Source: Oscillospiraceae bacterium
GTDB lineage: Bacteria > Bacillota > Clostridia > Oscillospirales > UBA929
Direction of reading: 5' to 3'
NCBI GenBank assembly: GCA_031282535.1
Contig: JAITDM010000043.1
Coordinates: 1-16,450 of the forward strand
Length of the DNA stretch: 16,450 nucleotides
Positions 13,144 through 16,450 of this stretch are shown here, piece after piece. A program made the translations under genes and the position numbers. Numbering within the stretch: the first letter of the stretch is position 1; each line of letters starts with the position of its first letter. The notes beneath the pieces are model-generated. The model made no database searches. It saw nothing but the letters and a program-made list of their open reading frames with translations, and was not told where the DNA came from.

Positions 13144-13557
13144 CTATCGCGTGCCCTCCACGGCGACGATCCGCGCCGCCACGCCGCCGCGCCGCATGAG
13201 CCGCCGGCCGCCCAGCCAGATGCAGACGAGGCCGCCCGCAAAACCGGCCAGGCCCGTGAGCGCCGGCGACACGCCGGTCAGCAGCGCGCCCAAGGCATAC
13301 CCCGCGAAGAACAGCCCCACCGGGGCCAGGTAGACGAGCGCGGCCCACTTCAAAATCTGTCCTGTCTCCGAGCGCACCGTCACCACGTCGCCTTCGCGCG
13401 CGCCCAGCGGATTCGCGGCCTTCACCAGCACCCGCGCGCCGTCCGCGCACAGGCCGCCGCAGGCGGCGCAGTCGTGCCCGCAGGCCGAGAGCCGGCGCAC
13501 CTCCACGAGGGCCGTGCGCGCGTTCAGTACCCGTTTGATCACCGCCTGCTGCTGCAT
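13144..13557 (-). CDS. SoxR-reducing system / RseC-MucC family membrane protein
   Basis: 137 residues. N-terminal cysteine cluster C26-x3-C30-x2-C33-x3-C37 (CGHDCAACGGLC), a beta-rich segment, then two transmembrane helices (about 68-92 and 97-117) joined by a short loop and a basic C-terminus. This matches the RseC/MucC family, linked to reduction of the SoxR iron-sulfur cluster in proteobacteria and often found near Rnf-type electron-transport genes. No rnf or soxR is visible here, so the electron partner is unknown. I chose the ATG at 13557, preceded by GGAGG at a six-base spacing. The longer frame to 13608 would read through intergenic spacer. It heads an abutting run with DUF5685 and the J-domain protein. 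Confidence 0.85.
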   Translation of the reverse strand: MQQQAVIKRVLNARTALVEVRRLSACGHDCAACGGLCADGARVLVKAANPLGAREGDVVTVRSETGQILKWAALVYLAPVGLFFAGYALGALLTGVSPALTGLAGFAGGLVCIWLGGRRLMRRGGVAARIVAVEGTR

Positions 13558-13570
13558 ACCCGCCCTCCTT

Positions 13571-13624
13571 CGTTCCCAACTGTTACCAAATATTCCCAAA
13601 CTCAGCACTCAAAACGCAGCACTC
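13571..13624. repeat. Low-complexity spacer repeat between ybbR and rseC
   Basis: On the plus strand TTCCCAA occurs twice (13573 and 13593), and CAGCACTC occurs twice 14 bases apart (13603-13610 and 13617-13624). The segment is much less G+C-rich than its flanks and fills almost the whole gap between the ybbR stop and the rseC ribosome-binding site. No promoter boxes are convincing within it. Confidence 0.5.
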
Positions 13625-14881
13625 CTACGAAGTATTGGCCGCCTTCACCACGTCGATGACAATCTTATAGTCCCCCAGCACGCCCACGTCGGCGACGCCG
13701 TCGATGGACACCTGCGCCGTCACGGTCTGCTGCCCGACGATCAGATCCCAGTCCGTCAGGTCGGCCACCACGCGGATGTTGTGGGTGCTCACCAGTTCGA
13801 CGGACGAGAGCGGGCCGCGCACCATCGCCGGGATGCTCTGCGTGACGATGTTGATCTCGTAGCCGGCCGGCGGGCGGCCGCCCACGGTGGAGATGTTCTC
13901 CGTGTCGATCCGCATCACCGTGAGGCCCGTGATGTTCACTGTGACCGTGGCGTCCGTATAGCCGTCCACCGCCGTCGTCTCGTTCGGCGGCTTGATGGGC
14001 ATCGTGCTGCGCGTGATGCCGTTGGGCGTCTTCGAGAGGTCGACCACACCGAGCACGATCCGGTTGGTGTTCTCCAAAATGCCCGGGTCGCCCGTCAAGC
14101 GGATCGTCTTCGGGGACACCGTGATGTCGGCGTGGCGCCGGAACGCGCCGCCGCCCTCGATGATGTCGACCTCCAGCGGCACGTCCTTTGTCATGGAGAC
14201 CTTCAGGAGCACGGAGACCTCGCGGGTTTCCATCTCCAGCATGTCGGACACGACCGCGCTGCCGGCCGCGTCGACCAGTTCGACCGGCAGCCGCAGCGTC
14301 ATCGTGCGGTCAATCGCCTGCGCGCTGGGCATCGCCTGCGCGCGGGCGATCGTGTTCACCAGCTTGGACGGGCCTGTCACCCGGACCTGGGCCGGCTCCG
14401 GCCGCACGTCCTCCAGGTTGTAATCGCTCGCCACGCTCATGTTCTTCCGGCCCACCTCAATGTCCAGCACGCGGGAGATGATCTCGTCGCTCGTCACCGT
14501 GATATAGGTGGGCGAACTCCACTCGAGGGTGGGTCCGCTCACCGACGCCGGCAGCCGGACCTCGTACTTCAGGTTGTGGGGGCTGGACCCCTCCACATCC
14601 TTGAGGTCGACGATCACCTGTACGTTCTGCTCGTTGCACGCATCGAGATCGGGGCGCCGGCCCCGCAGGCGCAGCGACACCGTGGTGTCGAGCCCGCTCA
14701 TGATCCGCAGGTTCCGGTCGGTCAGCAGCGTCTCCTCCCCCACCGGGGTGATTAAGATGTTGTTCAGCGTCTTCGTGGCCTCCGGGTCCAGGCTGACCTG
14801 GACATACATCCAGAGAACGACCGCCACAAACAGGGAAAGCACCCAAAACAATATGTTGTGTTTTTTCAGCCACTCGATCAT
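13625..14881 (-). CDS. ybbR: YbbR/CdaR-domain protein, regulator of the diadenylate cyclase
   Basis: 418 residues. The N-terminus MIEWLKKHNILFW is followed by one transmembrane helix (about 10-28); the rest is a long extracytoplasmic part built from repeated YbbR domains of roughly 80-90 residues, each rich in beta strands with V-x-L-x-G-type ends (for example VRVTGPSKLVNTI and IRLTGDPGILENT). In Bacillota CdaR binds CdaA at the membrane and tunes c-di-AMP production. I chose the ATG at 14881 because AAGGGA lies eight bases upstream and the protein then starts as in relatives; the frame is open to 14911. It follows cdaA after 80 bases. The usual next gene, glmM, is replaced by rseC. Confidence 0.9.
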   Translation of the reverse strand: MIEWLKKHNILFWVLSLFVAVVLWMYVQVSLDPEATKTLNNILITPVGEETLLTDRNLRIMSGLDTTVSLRLRGRRPDLDACNEQNVQVIVDLKDVEGSSPHNLKYEVRLPASVSGPTLEWSSPTYITVTSDEIISRVLDIEVGRKNMSVASDYNLEDVRPEPAQVRVTGPSKLVNTIARAQAMPSAQAIDRTMTLRLPVELVDAAGSAVVSDMLEMETREVSVLLKVSMTKDVPLEVDIIEGGGAFRRHADITVSPKTIRLTGDPGILENTNRIVLGVVDLSKTPNGITRSTMPIKPPNETTAVDGYTDATVTVNITGLTVMRIDTENISTVGGRPPAGYEINIVTQSIPAMVRGPLSSVELVSTHNIRVVADLTDWDLIVGQQTVTAQVSIDGVADVGVLGDYKIVIDVVKAANTS

Positions 14882-14961
14882 TTTGACAATCCCTTCCGGT
14901 CGACAATCCATGGTTCAAGTGTTGGTTCAAGCATCCAAAGGGCGTCCGGCGCCGCGCCGCC

Positions 14962-15819
14962 TCAGCCGTTCTTGCGCGTCAGCCGCCGCCACAGGCCGGA
15001 CATGCCGGCGGCGGGCGCCTCCTCCCCGCTCGGCTGGAGCTCCTGCTTGAGGAGAAGCCCCAGTGTCTCCGGGTCGAGGTGCCGCTTCAGCATGCCGCCG
15101 TCCGCCACCGAGATGGAGCCGGTCTCCTCCGACACGATCACGACCAGCGCGTCGGAGTTTTCGCTCATGCCGATGCCGGCGCGGTGCCGCATCCCCAGGT
15201 CGCGGCTCAGGTTCTGGTTGCCCGACAGCGGCAGCATGCACCCCGCGGCGGCCAGCCGCCCCCGGCGGATGATGGCGGCCCCGTCGTGCAGCGGCGCCTT
15301 GGGGAAGAAGACATTTTTCAACAGTTCTGCGGTCACTTCCGCGTTCAGCAGCGTGCCCGTCTTCACCACGTCGTCGAGGAGCGTCCCCCGTTCGAAGACG
15401 ATCAGGGCGCCCTCCCGCCGCCACGAGAGCGTGCTGCAGGCGCCGACCGTCTGCATGATCACGCCCTCCATGTCACTCCGGCTCTCCCGGACGAGCAGGC
15501 CCGTCAGGTTGCCGGAGCCCATCTGCTCCAGCATCCGCCGCAGTTCCGGCTGGAAGACGATGACCAAGGCGATCAGGCCGATCTGCATCGTGTTGGCCAG
15601 CACAAAACTGACCATGTGGAGATTCGTGAGCTGCGCCACCAAACTGACGGCCAGCAGCAGCGCGATCCCCTTCAGGACGCGCACGCCGTTGCTTTTGCGC
15701 AAAAGCTCCATCAGTTTGTAGACGACGACGGTCATGATGAGGATATCCACCCCGTCCCAAACCGAAACAAGGGTGACGTAACGGGAGAGATTTTGTATGA
15801 TCTCCTTGATGGTCTCCAT
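14962..15819 (-). CDS. cdaA: Diadenylate cyclase CdaA (c-di-AMP synthase)
   Basis: Makes cyclic di-AMP from two ATP, a messenger for potassium, osmotic and cell-wall control. 285 residues. The N-terminus carries hydrophobic segments for three membrane helices (about 13-39, 49-65, 70-89). A short coiled linker leads to the DAC domain with its two catalytic motifs, DGA (179-181 in APLHDGAAII) and RHR (211-213 in GMRHRAGIG), followed by SEETGSIS (230-237). The ATG at 15819 is chosen because AAAGGAGG lies about ten bases upstream; a frame starting at 15843 would place that ribosome-binding site inside the gene. Downstream is ybbR; upstream is an A+T-rich spacer with a possible promoter. Confidence 0.95.
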   Translation of the reverse strand: METIKEIIQNLSRYVTLVSVWDGVDILIMTVVVYKLMELLRKSNGVRVLKGIALLLAVSLVAQLTNLHMVSFVLANTMQIGLIALVIVFQPELRRMLEQMGSGNLTGLLVRESRSDMEGVIMQTVGACSTLSWRREGALIVFERGTLLDDVVKTGTLLNAEVTAELLKNVFFPKAPLHDGAAIIRRGRLAAAGCMLPLSGNQNLSRDLGMRHRAGIGMSENSDALVVIVSEETGSISVADGGMLKRHLDPETLGLLLKQELQPSGEEAPAAGMSGLWRRLTRKNG

Positions 15820-15849
15820 CCCGGCACATCCTCCTTTGCCCACATGCGA

Positions 15850-15882
15850 AATTCATAATTCACAATTCATAATTTATAATTC
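15850..15882. repeat. A+T-rich near-tandem repeat in the cdaA leader
   Basis: Four to five imperfect units of AATTCATAATT/AATTCACAATT type follow one another. The segment is almost pure A+T in a G+C-rich genome and lies directly after the possible -10 box of cdaA, so it would form much of the leader. Confidence 0.55.
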
Positions 15883-15883
15883 T

Positions 15884-15892
15884 ATCATAACA
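15884..15892 (-). promoter_or_regulatory. Possible extended -10 promoter for cdaA-ybbR
   Basis: TGTTATGAT (15892-15884) is a TGn-extended -10 box with one mismatch from TATAAT. The expected -35 region (about 15913-15908, TTTCCC) is poor, as is allowed for extended -10 promoters. The rest of the 15844-15954 gap shows no terminator for hemZ, so read-through is also possible. Confidence 0.4.
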
Positions 15893-15954
15893 CACAGGAC
15901 GGGTCCAGGGAAAGTTATTTTGTGAGCATCTGGAAAACATCAGTTCGATTGATT

Positions 15955-16450
15955 TCAGCGGCCGGTTTCGTAAAACCGGCGGATGCGCGTTTTGTTTTCG
16001 CACATGCGGTCAAAATCCGAGAGATATTCATAGGGATATTTCGGGTTGAACACCCGCTCGATGCGGCTGCGGGCGGGGTCCACCAGTTTGGTCACACCGC
16101 CGCCGCCCAGGGCGATCACCGTGTGCAGTTCCTCCATCATACAGACATTGTAGAGCCCGACGGCGCCCGGCTTCGCCCAGCCCGTGTTTTCAAACTGGCC
16201 GGCCATGTACTTTTGCCGGTACAGGTAGTAGCTGCGGTACCGGGTTCCGGCGAGGCGGTCGTACGCGCCCGCCAGCATGGCCTCCACACCGTCCGGGTCG
16301 GCGGCCGGCCCGTCCGCGCGCGCCAGGCGCGCGCCCCGTTTGCGGGCCAGCGTGTGGAGGGTGATGTTCTCCGGCGCCAGGGCCAGCACCTCGGCAAACG
16401 ACGCGGCACAGCCCGCCGGCGTGTCGCCCGGCAGCCCGGCGATGAGGTCC
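15955..16450 (-). CDS. hemZ: HemZ-type coproporphyrinogen III dehydrogenase-like radical SAM protein, C-terminal part (cut by the right edge)
   Basis: About 164 residues of the C-terminal half are visible, open through base 16450. Seen: DLIAGLPGDT at the edge (the HemN-like DLIxGLPGxT motif), ENITLHTLARKRGA, YYLYRQKYMAGQFENTGWAKPG and YNVCMMEELHTVIALGGGGVTKL, which together are typical of HemZ of Bacillus and clostridia, and a C-terminal NPKYPYEYLSDFD segment. The radical-SAM CxxxCxxC motif should lie to the right of the window. HemZ is a HemN paralogue; whether it makes haem precursors in this probable anaerobe or serves another radical-SAM role cannot be told. No terminator is visible after its stop. 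Confidence 0.9.
   Translation of the reverse strand, partial: DLIAGLPGDTPAGCAASFAEVLALAPENITLHTLARKRGARLARADGPAADPDGVEAMLAGAYDRLAGTRYRSYYLYRQKYMAGQFENTGWAKPGAVGLYNVCMMEELHTVIALGGGGVTKLVDPARSRIERVFNPKYPYEYLSDFDRMCENKTRIRRFYETGR

Noticed and set aside
12325..13659. 444-codon open frame on the plus strand
   Set aside because: Antisense to DUF5685 and rseC, no family motif, composition typical of a shadow frame.
1..16450. Search for tRNA, rRNA, riboswitch, CRISPR array, transposase or phage genes
   Set aside because: No cloverleaf-like gene, regular array of spaced repeats or mobile-element protein was seen. The longest gene-free gap is about 160 bases and is described above.

Overview
The window is a compact, very G+C-rich (roughly two thirds G+C by eye) stretch of bacterial chromosome in which every recognisable gene lies on the minus strand. 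Gene content and order point to a member of the Bacillota, class Clostridia, probably an Oscillospirales-like anaerobe. The main pointers are HemZ, CdaA-YbbR, RemA (DUF370), DUF5685, a J-domain protein with a cysteine-rich tail, and the yicC-remA-gmk-rpoZ-priA-def-fmt-rsmB-rlmN-stp-prkC block that is classical for Bacillus and its relatives. Nothing looks like a phage, transposon, CRISPR array, tRNA or rRNA. The window is a core housekeeping region with small intergenic repeats.

In transcription order (right to left): (1) 16450-15955, the C-terminal part of hemZ (HemN-like radical SAM protein), cut by the window edge. (2) 15819-13625, cdaA (diadenylate cyclase) and ybbR/cdaR, preceded by an A+T-rich spacer with a possible extended -10 promoter. 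The usual third partner, glmM, does not follow. (3) 13557-10991, a cluster of an RseC/MucC-like membrane protein, DUF5685, a J-domain/TPR protein with 11 cysteines in its tail and a multi-spanning membrane protein. Its first three genes abut or overlap. (4) 10829-4733, yicC, remA, gmk, rpoZ, priA, def and fmt, starting at a good sigma-A-type promoter (10963-10935) and joined by several stop/start overlaps. This part handles RNA processing, nucleotide and polymerase functions, replication restart and formyl-methionine metabolism. (5) 4676-1604, a membrane zinc peptidase, rsmB and rlmN, overlapping end to end. (6) 1484-1, stp (PP2C phosphatase) and the N-terminal 243 residues of prkC (Ser/Thr kinase), with their own promoter placed over the last codons of rlmN.

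The most interesting points are at sequence level. The conserved N-terminus of Fmt and an ideally spaced Shine-Dalgarno sequence point to an AUA start overlapping the def stop codon (ATAA where ATGA would be expected), a one-base change from a normal start. A small family of palindromic intergenic elements occurs three times, with changing stem sequence but conserved borders; one copy abuts the yicC promoter and another supplies the gmk stop codon. Two low-complexity spacer repeats precede rseC and cdaA. The cysteine-rich rseC-DUF5685-dnaJ cluster is the best candidate here for an undescribed functional system, but its function cannot be read from sequence alone.
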